Under the pieces are notes generated by a model. That model made no database searches. It was given only the letters and a program-made list of their open reading frames with translations, and was not told the origin of the DNA. From NCBI RefSeq assembly GCF_015732155.1, contig NZ_WIQK01000001.1, positions 62,001 through 126,000 of the forward strand: a stretch of DNA of 64,000 nt, read 5' to 3'. Shown piece by piece: positions 1 through 10,000 of the stretch (its first letter is position 1; each line of letters starts with the position of its first letter). This DNA is from Pectinatus sottacetonis. GTDB taxonomy: Bacteria; Bacillota; Negativicutes; Selenomonadales; Selenomonadaceae. A program made the translations under genes and the position numbers.

Positions 1-1134
1 ACCTTCTCGGCGCATAGTTTCAATTAATATAGATAAATGCAGTTCACCGCGTCCTGAAACCTTAAAAGTATCTGCCGAATCAGTTTCCTCAACCTTTAAA
101 CTGACATTGGTTTCCGTTTCTTTGAATAACCTGTCACGTAAATGACGTGATGTTACAAAATCACCTTCATTGCCTGCAAAGGGACTGGTATTTACACCAA
201 ATGTCATTGACAACGTAGGTTCATCAATATTAATTGCCGGCAGGGCTTCTGGATTTTCCGCATCTGCAATAGTGTGTCCAATACTTATATCTCCCAGACC
301 GGTTATAGCCACAATTTCTCCCAATGGTGCTGTTTTTACCGGAACACGTTTCAGTCCCTGATAAACGAAAACCTGTCCTATTTTAGCTTTTCTTTCTCCA
401 TCACCACTTATTATGACTACATTTTGACCTTCCCTTGCCTGCCCACGAATAATACGTCCGATTGCAACACGACCAACATATTCATCAGCATCAAGCGTAG
501 TTACCATTATCTGCAGAGGACCATCAGCATCACCCTGAGGTGCTGGTATTTCCTTTATCAAAAGATTCATCAGTGGTTCCAAATTAGTACTTTCATCGTC
601 CATAGAAAGTTTTGCTATCCCATCGCGAGCAGCTGCATAAACAACAGGAAAATCAAGCTGCCCATCGTCTGCACCAAGTTCCATAAACAATTCTAAAACT
701 TCATCATAAACATCATCCACACGTTGATCAGGACGATCTATTTTATTAATTACAACAATGGGCTTTAGTTTTTGTTCCAAAGCCTTTCTAAGAACATATT
801 TAGTTTGCGGCATAGGTCCTTCAAAAGCGTCTACCAATAAAAGGACTCCGTCTACCATATTAAGTACACGTTCAACTTCACCGCCAAAATCAGCATGTCC
901 CGGGGTATCAACTATATTTATTTTTATACCTTTATACATAATAGCCGTATTTTTAGATAAAATAGTAATACCGCGTTCACGTTCCAAATCATTGGAATCC
1001 ATAACACGTTCAGCAACTTGTTCGTTAGCGCGGAATACATGACTTTGTTTCAGCATAGCATCTACTAAAGTTGTTTTTCCATGATCGACGTGCGCAATTA
1101 TCGCGATATTTCTAAGATTTTCATTAGTACTCAT
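1..1134 (-). CDS. typA: TypA/BipA ribosome-associated GTPase (N-terminal 378 residues; runs off window)
   Basis: Translational GTPase of the TypA/BipA family, which acts on the ribosome during stress and cold adaptation. The minus-strand frame reads from an ATG at 1132-1134 to base 1 without a stop, giving 378 of about 610 residues. The G-domain motifs are clear: [10 protein letters not shown] (P-loop), [12 protein letters not shown] and NKID, followed by the domain II beta-barrel and the start of domain III (ending [20 protein letters not shown]). A good ribosome binding site, GGAGGA, lies about 12 bases before the start. It is transcribed divergently from fba. The family assignment is from motif order and is firm. 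Confidence 0.95.
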   Translation of the reverse strand, partial: MSTNENLRNIAIIAHVDHGKTTLVDAMLKQSHVFRANEQVAERVMDSNDLERERGITILSKNTAIMYKGIKINIVDTPGHADFGGEVERVLNMVDGVLLLVDAFEGPMPQTKYVLRKALEQKLKPIVVINKIDRPDQRVDDVYDEVLELFMELGADDGQLDFPVVYAAARDGIAKLSMDDESTNLEPLMNLLIKEIPAPQGDADGPLQIMVTTLDADEYVGRVAIGRIIRGQAREGQNVVIISGDGERKAKIGQVFVYQGLKRVPVKTAPLGEIVAITGLGDISIGHTIADAENPEALPAINIDEPTLSMTFGVNTSPFAGNEGDFVTSRHLRDRLFKETETNVSLKVEETDSADTFKVSGRGELHLSILIETMRREG

Positions 1135-1375
1135 AATTAACTTACATTCCTCCAGGAAACAATTCTTCATTTAGTTGTATATCTTCATAATCATAGTATA
1201 AAAAGTAATTACTGTCAATCATAATATATAATAATAAGTAGCTAATTATATATGCTTAATTTATTTAAACAAATATTAATACAATTTTAACATTTGCAAA
1301 TAATATAAATTTCTATAAATACGGTCAATCTTATCATAAAAAATATTTTATATTACACCAAATAGTCAATAATTG

Positions 1376-1416
1376 TGTTATAATCTTCATATAGCTTTAG
1401 ATAAAAAACTTGGAGG
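1376..1416 (+). promoter_or_regulatory. fba promoter (extended -10) and Shine-Dalgarno site
   Basis: A TATAAT hexamer at 1379-1384 is preceded by TG at 1376-1377, an extended -10 element. No good -35 is seen at 17 bases; TTACAC at 1353-1358 is a weak, over-spaced candidate. GGAGG at 1412-1416 is the fba ribosome binding site. The rest of the 1135-1427 gap between the divergent typA and fba genes is AT-rich and shows nothing else. Confidence 0.55.
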
Positions 1417-1427
1417 TATAAACAAAA

Positions 1428-2393
1428 ATGGCAAAAGTAACAACTACAGAAATGTTTAAAAAAGCCTATGAAGGCGGTTATGCTATTGGCGCTTTCAATG
1501 TAAACAACATGGAAATTATCCAGGGTATTACTGAAGCAGCAAAAGAAGAACAAGCTCCTCTTATTCTTCAGGTATCTGCTGGTGCCCGTAAATATGCAAA
1601 ACATGTTTATCTTACAAAATTAGTTGAAGCAGCAATTGAAGATACAGATTTACCAATTGCCCTGCATCTGGATCATGGTGCTGATTTCGATATCTGTAAA
1701 TCCTGCATTGATGGCGGATTCACCTCCGTTATGATCGACGGCTCCAAACATAGCTTCAAAGATAATATTGAATTGACAAAACGTGTTGTTGAATATGCAC
1801 ACAAAAAAAATGTTGTAGTTGAAGGTGAACTGGGAAGACTTGCCGGGATTGAAGACGATGTCAATGTTTCCGCTGAAGATTCTTCTTATACACAGCCAGA
1901 AGAAGTTGAAGAATTTGTAAAATCTACTGGTGTTGATTCACTGGCAATTGCCATTGGTACAAGCCATGGTGCTTTCAAATTCACACCAGAACAATGCACT
2001 AGAAATGAAGACGGTGTATTAGTTCCACCTCCACTTCGCTTTGATATTCTTGAAGAAGTAAAAAAACGTCTTCCTGGTTTTCCTATTGTATTGCATGGTG
2101 CTTCATCCGTTATTCCTAAATACGTAAAAATCATTAATGATAATGGTGGTAAATTAGCTGATGCTGTTGGTATCCCTGAAAGCCAGCTAAGGAAAGCTGC
2201 CAGCTCTGCTGTATGCAAAATCAACATTGATTCTGATTTGCGTTTAGCTTTAACTGCCGGTATCCGCGAATATATGACAGCTCATCCTGAACATTTTGAT
2301 CCTCGTCAATATTTATCTCCAGCCAGAGCATATATCAAAGAACTCGTAAAACATAAAATTGATGATGTACTTGGATGCAAAGGCCAAGCTTAA
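1428..2393 (+). CDS. fba: class II fructose-1,6-bisphosphate aldolase
   Basis: Zinc-dependent aldolase that cleaves fructose-1,6-bisphosphate to DHAP and glyceraldehyde-3-phosphate in glycolysis and runs in reverse in gluconeogenesis. The protein has 321 residues, normal for the family. The zinc and catalytic region LHLDHGADFD sits near residue 80, the segment VEGELGRLAG near 133, and the second zinc histidine and phosphate site in VLHGASSVI near 223. The start is fixed by GGAGG 11 bases upstream. It stands alone between its own promoter and an intrinsic terminator at 2428-2492. Confidence 0.95.
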   Translation: MAKVTTTEMFKKAYEGGYAIGAFNVNNMEIIQGITEAAKEEQAPLILQVSAGARKYAKHVYLTKLVEAAIEDTDLPIALHLDHGADFDICKSCIDGGFTSVMIDGSKHSFKDNIELTKRVVEYAHKKNVVVEGELGRLAGIEDDVNVSAEDSSYTQPEEVEEFVKSTGVDSLAIAIGTSHGAFKFTPEQCTRNEDGVLVPPPLRFDILEEVKKRLPGFPIVLHGASSVIPKYVKIINDNGGKLADAVGIPESQLRKAASSAVCKINIDSDLRLALTAGIREYMTAHPEHFDPRQYLSPARAYIKELVKHKIDDVLGCKGQA

Positions 2394-2427
2394 TCTGATA
2401 GTTTAACAAATACAACAAAAAATTCAT

Positions 2428-2492
2428 TGCTCTCTTTACAGGTAACGGTAATACATAGTAAACTGTTGCTATAAAGAGAGCATTTCTTTTTT
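2428..2492 (+). terminator. intrinsic terminator of fba
   Basis: Eleven-base arms, TGCTCTCTTTA at 2428-2438 and its complement at 2472-2482, are followed by a T-rich tract (TTTCTTTTTT). The loop of about 33 bases is unusually long, but the stem is perfect. Confidence 0.75.
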
Positions 2493-2611
2493 ATAAAAAC
2501 AACCATAAACCTTTTTCTGCCATTCTTTTTTATAATATATTATAATGGTTGCTAATAAGATAAAATCACATTTTATCCTTAATGAATTTTTATATCTTAG
2601 GAGGATCTATT

Positions 2612-4150
2612 TTGAATGACAATAATGAACTTGTACTAGTAATCGACTTTGGCGGACAATATAATCAGCTTATTGCCCGCAGAGTCAGAGAATGTGGCGT
2701 TTATTGTGAAATTGTTCCATATGATTATTCACTTGCCAAAATCAAAGCCAAAAATCCTAAAGGAATAATCCTGACTGGCGGTCCTGCTAGTGTATATGCT
2801 AAAGATACACCACAGGCAGTTGATGGCATATTTGATATCAATGTCCCTATTCTGGGTATATGCTACGGACACCAAATCATTGCCAATGCATTAGGTGGTA
2901 CAGTAACACATGCAGAAACAGGCGAATATGGAAAAACCTCTGTAACACTCGACCCTTCTGCTGTTATTTTCGATACAATTGACAAAGAAAACACCTGCTG
3001 GATGAGCCACCGTGACTATGTATCCAAGGTACCGGTAGATTTTACAATCATCGGTCATACCACTACTGGTCCGGTAACCGCAATGTCAAATGATAAAAGA
3101 AGGATATACGGTGTACAATTCCATCCCGAAGTAGAACATACTCCTTTCGGTAAAAAAATGCTGAAAAATTTTCTTTTTAAAATTTGTGAAGTAAAGGGAA
3201 ACTGGAGTATGGAAGCATTTGCCGAAAGTAAAATAAATGAAATAAAAAAATCCGTAGGCAATAAAAAGGTTTTATGTGCCTTATCCGGTGGTGTAGACTC
3301 ATCAGTAGCCGCTGTAATAACTCATAAAGCTGTAGGAAAACAGCTCACCTGCATATTCGTTGACCACGGCTTACTGCGCAAGGACGAGGGAGACCAAGTA
3401 GAAAAAGTATTTAAAGATAAATTTGATATGAACTTCATCCGTATAAATGCCCAGGAACGATTTCTCAATAAATTACACGGTGTTTCTGATCCTGAAAAGA
3501 AAAGAAAAATTATAGGTGAAGAATTTATCCGCGTATTCGAAGAAGAAGCCAATAAATTAGGACAAATAGATTTTCTCGTACAAGGAACCATTTATCCTGA
3601 TGTAGTAGAAAGCGGTACCAAGACCTCTGCCACCATCAAAAGCCATCATAATGTTGGCGGTCTTCCTGAAGATATGCAATTCTCTCTTATAGAACCCTTG
3701 CGGGAATTATTTAAAGATGAAGTCCGTGCTGTCGGGGAAAAGCTTGGTATCCCTCATGATCTGGTATGGCGCCAGCCATTCCCCGGACCTGGCCTTGCCA
3801 TACGTGTTTTAGGCGAAATTACTGAAGAAAAACTTGTTGTAACACGTGAAGCAGATGCCATATTCCGCGAAGAAATTGCCAAAGCCGGATTAAGCGAAAA
3901 AATCTGGCAGTACTTTGCCTGCCTGCCCAATATAAAATCTGTAGGTGTCATGGGTGATAGCCGCACTTACTGTCACACTATAGCATTACGTGCTGTCACC
4001 AGCTCCGATGCCATGACCTCAGAATGGGCCAGAATTCCTTATGAAGTTTTAGATAAAATATCCCGTCGTATAGTAAACGAAGTTCCTGGTGTTAATAGGA
4101 TCGTCTATGACATCACCTCTAAACCGCCAGCTACTATTGAGTGGGAATAA
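2612..4150 (+). CDS. guaA: GMP synthase (glutamine-hydrolysing)
   Basis: Converts XMP to GMP using ATP and glutamine, the last step of guanine nucleotide synthesis. I place the start at TTG 2612 because AGGAGG at 2599-2604 is spaced 7 bases from it; the ATG at 2582 has no such site. That gives 512 residues, the usual length. The class I glutamine amidotransferase nucleophile is in GICYGHQII and the His-Glu pair in FHPEVEH. The ATP pyrophosphatase P-loop is ALSGGVDSS. The C-terminal dimerisation domain ends [14 protein letters not shown]. Two TATAAT hexamers at 2531 and 2541 are candidate promoters without convincing -35 boxes. The 3' end borders a genomic island, a position known as an integration hotspot in other bacteria. 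Confidence 0.96.
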   Translation: MNDNNELVLVIDFGGQYNQLIARRVRECGVYCEIVPYDYSLAKIKAKNPKGIILTGGPASVYAKDTPQAVDGIFDINVPILGICYGHQIIANALGGTVTHAETGEYGKTSVTLDPSAVIFDTIDKENTCWMSHRDYVSKVPVDFTIIGHTTTGPVTAMSNDKRRIYGVQFHPEVEHTPFGKKMLKNFLFKICEVKGNWSMEAFAESKINEIKKSVGNKKVLCALSGGVDSSVAAVITHKAVGKQLTCIFVDHGLLRKDEGDQVEKVFKDKFDMNFIRINAQERFLNKLHGVSDPEKKRKIIGEEFIRVFEEEANKLGQIDFLVQGTIYPDVVESGTKTSATIKSHHNVGGLPEDMQFSLIEPLRELFKDEVRAVGEKLGIPHDLVWRQPFPGPGLAIRVLGEITEEKLVVTREADAIFREEIAKAGLSEKIWQYFACLPNIKSVGVMGDSRTYCHTIALRAVTSSDAMTSEWARIPYEVLDKISRRIVNEVPGVNRIVYDITSKPPATIEWE

Positions 4151-4217
4151 TAATATAACGGCTGGAAATAGCATAGCTACAGGCTTTTAAAAAGCCGTGG
4201 TCGCAATTTGGTCGCAT

Positions 4218-4264
4218 AAACGCAAAAACCACAGGAATTTTTTCCTGTGGTTTTTGCGTTTTTA
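4218..4264. terminator. bidirectional intrinsic terminator between guaA and the island
   Basis: A perfect stem of about 20 bases (core CGCAAAAACCACAGGAA, 4221-4237) is flanked by A-rich and T-rich tracts on both sides, so it can end both guaA and the converging minus-strand regulator gene. Confidence 0.85.
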
Positions 4265-5212
4265 CTGCAGTTGTTCAATAGGTAAATCATACATGGTTAA
4301 CATTTCTTCATAGTTCGATTTAAAAAATTTGTCATTTTCGTAGGTGTTATTGGCGAATCGTTTTTGTAATTCCATTAAACCATTTTTAACTAAACTATAA
4401 AGTGATGCGCTGTAAATATTAAAGTCTATCAGAGAATGTCCCGAATAGGTGTATGTGTTTTCTGTGAATTCTACGCCTTTGTAGATTAATTGTTTCAGCA
4501 TAATTAAAAAATCTATAAATGCTGGCTTTTGAGCGTCAGATAACGCTATAAGCTGAGAATAATCAAATGAGATTATGGTTGCTACATGTCTAGATTGTCT
4601 TTCTGGGATATAACCGAATTCTATATGAATATCATTGCGCAACAGGTTTTCCAGTACAATTGCAATATCTTTAAATGTGCATATATTCACTTCTGTAGGC
4701 TGGTTCAGATATGGCTTGTACATATTGGCAAAATTGTCAGAAATAAATTTGTCATGTGCACGCTTATCTAGTGGGTATCGATATCGCCAATCTCTGTATG
4801 TATTATACTTTTTCATAGCAGTTTCATTATCATCATTTTTTTGCACAGAGAATTTTGCTTGGCTGTATACCAGGAATCTAAAGCATACAGAATATCTTTG
4901 CTTGGTGGATTGTCGTTAAATGTTAGCGAATATTGATTGTTGATTTTGTTTATTTCCAGTCCCAATTCATCTTCAAGCAGGAAAAAAATATGCATAAACA
5001 TCATCGAAAGTAGTTATATTTATTTCTGAAAGTACAGATTCATCTACATTTAGAGCTTTCACAATTTTTTGTAAAAGCTCTGGCTTGGGTTTGCGGACGT
5101 CGTTTTCATACTGTCTTATTCGATCGCCGGAAAGACCTACCATTTTGCCAAGTTGAGACTGCGTATAGCCTCGAAATGCACGTATATGTCGTATCTTGTC
5201 GCCAATTGTCAT
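4262..5212 (-). pseudogene. XRE-family repressor, broken by two frameshifts
   Basis: Three minus-strand pieces in different frames read as one island-type regulator. Piece 1 (start ATG 5210-5212, AGGAGA upstream) is an HTH: MTIGDKIRHIRAFRGYTQ, then QLGKMVGLSGDRIRQYEND. It stops at FDDVYAYFFPA. One base further on, another frame continues MHIFFLLEDELGLEI (piece 2, to 4813), the usual continuation of this family. A second shift at an A7 run (minus strand, near 4842-4848) leads into piece 3, KKYNTYRDWRYRYPL and on to residue end LPIEQLQ at 4262. The function would be repression of the island's integration genes through the operators at 5275-5292 and 5319-5354. Homopolymer sequencing error is possible for the second shift, but two independent shifts argue for decay. 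Confidence 0.75.
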
Positions 5213-5274
5213 GTTTAATCTCTCCTTAATCTGAATTGTAACATGTTTGTGAACATTAATCAAAAAAATAATAT

Positions 5275-5292
5275 AAGTACAAAAAAGTACTT
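5275..5292. promoter_or_regulatory. operator 1, AAGTAC-N6-GTACTT
   Basis: Inverted half sites AAGTAC (5275-5280) and GTACTT (5287-5292) are separated by six A. The same half sites and spacing recur in operator 2, so both probably bind the XRE repressor encoded next door. Confidence 0.6.
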
Positions 5293-5318
5293 GTAAGAAT
5301 AAAAAACACATGTTACAC

Positions 5319-5354
5319 CATCTATATAAGTACAAATTTGTACTTATATAGATG
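5319..5354. promoter_or_regulatory. operator 2, 36-bp perfect palindrome
   Basis: Every base from 5319 to 5354 pairs with its mirror around 5336.5. The core is AAGTACAAATTTGTACTT (5328-5345), the same half sites and 6-base spacing as operator 1, flanked by TATA-rich arms. It sits between the divergent repressor gene and the excisionase-like/integrase genes, where a lysogeny-type operator is expected. Confidence 0.7.
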
Positions 5355-5372
5355 CGGAAAGGAGGAAAAATA

Positions 5373-5530
5373 ATGGAAGTTCAAATAAGGATTGGGGATG
5401 CAGTAAATCAAAGGCTTATGCAATAATCAAGCAGTTATCAATGCAGATGCTGTCAGACAATCCAAAACTTTTGACCTTAAGTGGAAAAATCAATCGTGTA
5501 TATTATGAAGAAGTTTGCCTTAAACGGTAG
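5373..5530 (+). pseudogene. excisionase-like small DNA-binding protein, frameshifted
   Basis: An ATG at 5373 follows a strong GGAGG site but stops after 17 residues. A shifted frame from about 5396 reads GCSKSKAYAIIKQLSMQMLS and on to YYEEVCLKR, stop at 5528-5530. The SKSKAY...I..L pattern matches the short helix-turn-helix proteins that precede tyrosine integrases in Firmicute islands. The missing middle codons and the shift suggest a small deletion. It lies just downstream of operator 2 and 26 bases before the integrase. Confidence 0.5.
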
Positions 5531-5556
5531 TTATTGCGAAGGAGAATGGTATTTGT

Positions 5557-6483
5557 ATGAGTGCTACAAAAGATGAGAAGCGTGGTACATGGATGATGTA
5601 TATACGATATCGTGATTGGCAGGGAAACATCAAAGAAAAGCGAAAGCGTGGTTTTCGGACAAAGCATGAAGCGTTAGATTATGAACGAGAGTTTTTATCT
5701 GACAAAAGTAATGACATTAACATGGATTTTAGCAGTTTTGTAAATGTCTATCTAAATAATTTAAAACCAAGAATAAAATATAACACGTACCTGACAAAAG
5801 AAGCCATAATAAAATCGCGAATATTGCCATATTTCAAAAATCTTAATATTGATGATATAGCGCCAATGAATATTATTAAATGGCAAAATGAGCTGTTGAG
5901 TAAACGAGATTTAGAAGGGAAAGGTTATTCGGCAACATATCTTCGAACAATCAATAATCAGCTTAGTGCTATATTCAATCATGCATGTCGTTATTACAAC
6001 ATGAAAGAAAATCCATGTGCTAAAGTTGAAAAAATGGGAAAAGGCAAGGCCAATGAAATGCTTTTTTGGACAAAGTGTGAATATCTCAAGTTTTCTGAAG
6101 CTATGAAATCAAAGCCGATTTCATATTATGCGTTTGAAATCTTATATTGGTGTGGTATGCGGCTTGGAGAGATGCTGGCCTTGACAAGAAAAGATATTGA
6201 TCTGGATGTAAAGCAGATTACCATCAATAAGTCTGTACAGCGGTTTAGTGGACAAGATTGCATTACGACGACTAAAACAGATAAGAGCAATCGAGTGATT
6301 GATATCCCGGATTTTCTATGTTGTGAGATGGATGACTATATTTCCACCATATATAAGTGCGAAGCTGATACACGTCTTTTTGAAGTAACGAAGAGCTATT
6401 TGCATCACGAAATGGATCGTGGAGTAAAAGAAGCTGGAATCAAGCGGATACGGATACATGATTTGAGACACAGGTTCTTATAA
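5557..6483 (+). pseudogene. tyrosine recombinase (island integrase), C-terminally truncated
   Basis: The N-terminus (GTWMMYIRYRDWQG) is an AP2-like arm-binding domain. A SAM-like core-binding domain follows (about residues 55-135), then the catalytic domain with the first Arg in YWCGMRLGEML and the His-x-x-Arg box HDLRHRF. The frame ends at residue 308, directly after that box, so the second His/Trp box and the nucleophilic Tyr (about 60-70 residues) are missing. It cannot be a working integrase as read. Sequence after the break belongs to a different protein tail, so the truncation came from a deletion or recombination rather than a point mutation. It probably once inserted the island at guaA. 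Confidence 0.8.
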
Positions 6484-6604
6484 TCCAATTTGTGATACAT
6501 GTGGGGCAGAAATGTACCTTAAAGAATGGAACGGGAAAAAGTTTTGGGCCTGTCCAAACTGGCAAAAAGGTGACGATGGGCACAAGACGAAACAGTATCA
6601 ATGA
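6479..6604 (+). pseudogene. orphan C-terminal zinc-ribbon fragment
   Basis: Overlapping the integrase stop in another frame, about 41 residues read YNPICDTCGAEMYLKEWNGK then KFWACPNWQKGDDGHKTKQYQ, with Cys-x2-Cys and a third Cys. This resembles the topoisomerase-type C4 zinc ribbon found at the end of some DNA-processing proteins. No start codon or upstream domain is present, so it is the tail of a deleted gene. Confidence 0.5.
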
Positions 6605-6837
6605 TCATCAGACGGAAAACAATAATAATAGGCACACCCCTTCTTGCCTTCGGCAAGATATAAGGCTATAGCGGTGCGACTCATGGCGTTAACAATTGTT
6701 TACATAAAATGTTAACACCATATCAATGAAAAACTATTCTATAGTGTATGGGATAGGCTACAGAAAGATAAAATGGAACATCCGGAGAATTGGCCAAGAT
6801 TGTATGAAAAAAAAGAATAGTGGTAGATGTTTTGTGG
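6605..6837. other. gap after the integrase: gene debris
   Basis: No intact gene. About 6717-6822 on the plus strand an open frame without a start reads LFYSVWDRLQKDKMEHPENW and PRLYEKKE, which looks like the end of a lost island gene. An imperfect inverted repeat (GTTAACA ... TGTTAAC, near 6684-6715) and a small hairpin CTTGCCTTCGGCAAG are the only other structure. Confidence 0.4.
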
Positions 6838-6877
6838 GGAACAGTTATTTGCAGTAAGATAACTGTTCCTTGTTTTT
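6838..6877 (+). terminator. intrinsic terminator before the defence operon
   Basis: Arms GGAACAGTTAT (6838-6848) and ATAACTGTTCC (6859-6869) are followed by TTGTTTTT. The 6878-7053 stretch beyond it is AT-rich and must carry the defence operon promoter, but no clear consensus pair stands out. Confidence 0.75.
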
Positions 6878-7053
6878 ATGTTTCGACCTATTGGAAAGTG
6901 AAAAATTAGACCTGTGTTTCATAACCAATATGCGTTATAGAGAATGTATAGATAAATATAGATTAATTTGAAAAATTCAACGCAAATTGGTTTTAATACA
7001 TAATCTAAAATGATATGATATAAAAATAGGATATAAAGGTGGAGGGTATGGCA

Positions 7054-10000
7054 ATGAAGGTTATCAATAATATCAATGATATAGCTCGTGATGATTTAAT
7101 GGCAACAATCAAAAAGGGCAGTAAGGTATTTGTTGCTGCAGCTTGTTTCTCTATGTATGCATATAATGTACTTAAAAAGCAATTAGATAGTATTGATGAA
7201 TTTCGTTTTTTGTTTACTTCACCGACATTCATTAAACAAAAAGCTGAAAAAGCGAAGCGAGAATTTTATATTCCTCGTTTAGATCGGGAACATAGCCTTT
7301 ATGGTACGGAATTTGAAATAAAACTTAGAAATGAGTTGACACAAAAAGCGATTGCCAAAGAATGTGCCGCCTGGATTCGAAAAAAAGCGATTTTTAAGTC
7401 GAATACATCTGGTGAAAACATGAGTGGCTTTGCTACAGTAGAAAGTCATGATGCACAAACTGCCTATATGCCTTTGATGGGCTTTACGACAGTTGATCTT
7501 GGCTGTGACAGAGGAAATAATAGCTATAATATGATCAATCGCATGGAAGCCCCTTTTTCAACTCAATATATAGAGTTGTTCAACCAATTGTGGAATGATA
7601 AAGATAAGCTACAGGATGTTACTGAATCTATCATCGAAAATATATCTTCAGCTTATAATGAAAATGCACCAGAATTGATTTATTTTCTGGCGCTTTACAA
7701 TGTATTCAGTACATTTTTAGATGATATATCAGAGGATAATCTGCCTAATGAAGCAACCGGATTTAAAAACAGTCAGATTTGGAATATGCTATATGATTTT
7801 CAAAAAGATGCAGTTCTGGCTATCATTAATAAATTAGAACAGTATAATGGTTGCATTCTGGCTGATAGTGTAGGGCTTGGTAAAACTTTTACAGCATTGG
7901 CTGTGGTAAAATATTATGAGAATAAAAATAAGACAGTACTTATTTTATGTCCCAAAAAATTATCTGAGAACTGGAATACCTATAAAGATAACTATGTCAA
8001 CAATCCTATTGCGAAAGATCGGTTGAATTATGATGTACTCTTTCATACGGATTTATCACGTACGCAGGGGACCTCGAATGGGCTTGATTTGGATCGCTTG
8101 AACTGGGGTAATTATGATTTAGTTGTCATTGATGAATCGCATAATTTCCGCAATGGCAGTGGTACGCATGCCAATACAGTGGAGAACCGATATGTGAAGT
8201 TAATGGATAAGGTCATTCGGACAGGCGTTAAAACAAAAGTATTAATGCTTTCGGCTACACCTGTCAATAATCGATTCAATGATTTGAAAAATCAACTGGC
8301 GATTGCCTATGAAGGCAATGCCGGGAATCTTGATGAACGTTTAAAAACGAAGAAACCGATTGAGGATATTTTCCGACAGGCACAGAGATCATTTAATGAG
8401 TGGAATAAACTGGAACCGGCAGATCGGACTACAGACGCTTTACTACATAAATTAGATTTCGATTTTTTTGAGCTTCTGGACAGTGTAACAATTGCTCGTT
8501 CACGTAAGCATATCAAAAAATATTATAATACGGTTGAGGTTGGAAAATTTCCAGAACGGTTAAAGCCGATTTCTCTGCGTCCAAGCATCAGCAATAAAAA
8601 TAATGCCATCAACTACAATGAAATTTATGAGCAGTTGATGACCTTGTGCTTGGTTGTTTACACACCATCAAATTATATTTTCCCAAGCAGGTTGGAAAAG
8701 TATATGGACTTGAGCCATAGTAAAGGACTTACGCAAAGCGGTCGCGAAGAAGGAATTCGCCGATTGATGAGCGTCAATCTGTTGAAACGATTGGAAAGCT
8801 CTGTATATTCCTTTAAACTAACACTCAGCCGTATTCATGCTTTTATAGAAGATACGCTGGAGGAGATTGCATGTTTTGAGAAAAATGGCATGTCTGATCT
8901 TGATGTATACGAAGTTTCGGATCGTGATTGGGATGACGATGATCAGAATACAGATTTATTTACCGTTGGCAAAAAAATAAAGATTGATTTGGCAGATATG
9001 GATTATAAAAGCTGGCGGGAAGGATTGCTGCATGATGCAGAAATTTTGGAGCTTTTGACCAGTATGGTAGAAGATATCACACCAGAATATGATTCTAAGC
9101 TGCAAACGTTGTTGAAGTTATTAGCAAATAAAATTGAACGGCCAATTAACAGTGGAAATAAGAAGGTACTGATTTTCTCAGCATTTTCAGATACAGCAGA
9201 GTATCTTTATGACAATGTTAGTACATTCATCAAACAAAAATATGGCATGGATACCGCTATTATTACCGGCAGCATAGATGGAAAGACTACAATCAAGGGA
9301 CTAAAAGCTACGCTGAATAATGTACTCACGTGCTTTTCACCTATCTCCAAAGGAAAAGATGTGTTGATGCCTGACAGTGATGCTGATATAGAGATTCTGA
9401 TTGCTACGGATTGTATTTCTGAAGGGCAGAATTTACAGGATTGCGATTATCTGGTAAATTATGATATTCATTGGAATCCTGTGCGGATTATTCAACGTTT
9501 TGGACGTATAGATCGTATCGGCAGTAAAAATGAATACATCCAGCTGGTAAATTTTTGGCCGGATATGACATTGGATGATTATATTAATCTGAAAGGCCGT
9601 GTAGAAACGCGGATGAAGATAAGTATTATGACGTCTACAGGTGATGATGATCTTATAAACGCAGAAGAAAAAGGAGATCTGGAATATCGTAAACAACAGC
9701 TGAAACGATTACAAGATGAAGTTGTTGATATAGAGGATATGTCTACAGGCATATCAATTATGGATTTGGGATTGAATGAATTCCGGCTGGATTTGTTGGA
9801 ATATGTAAAGACACATGCTGATATGGATAAGCTTCCGTTTGGTCTTCATGCGGTAGTTCCTGCTAATGAGGAATTGCCGGAAGGCGTTATCTTTGTGTTG
9901 AAAAACATCAATAATAGTGTGAATATAGATCATCATAATCAGATTCATCCCTTTTATATGGTATATGTTGATACTGATGGGAATATTGTTTGTGATCATT

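Noticed and set aside
2582-2611. ATG start for guaA at 2582
   Set aside because: No ribosome binding site; AGGAGG is correctly spaced for TTG at 2612 and that start gives the normal protein length.
4151-4217. attL direct repeat of the guaA end
   Set aside because: I looked for the last bases of guaA downstream and found no convincing second copy; the chance match ATTGGGAATAG at the end of the TrlF gene is too short and differs.
5319-5354. 36-bp palindrome as an intrinsic terminator
   Set aside because: No T-run on either strand, and it shares half sites with a second site in the same promoter region, which fits an operator.
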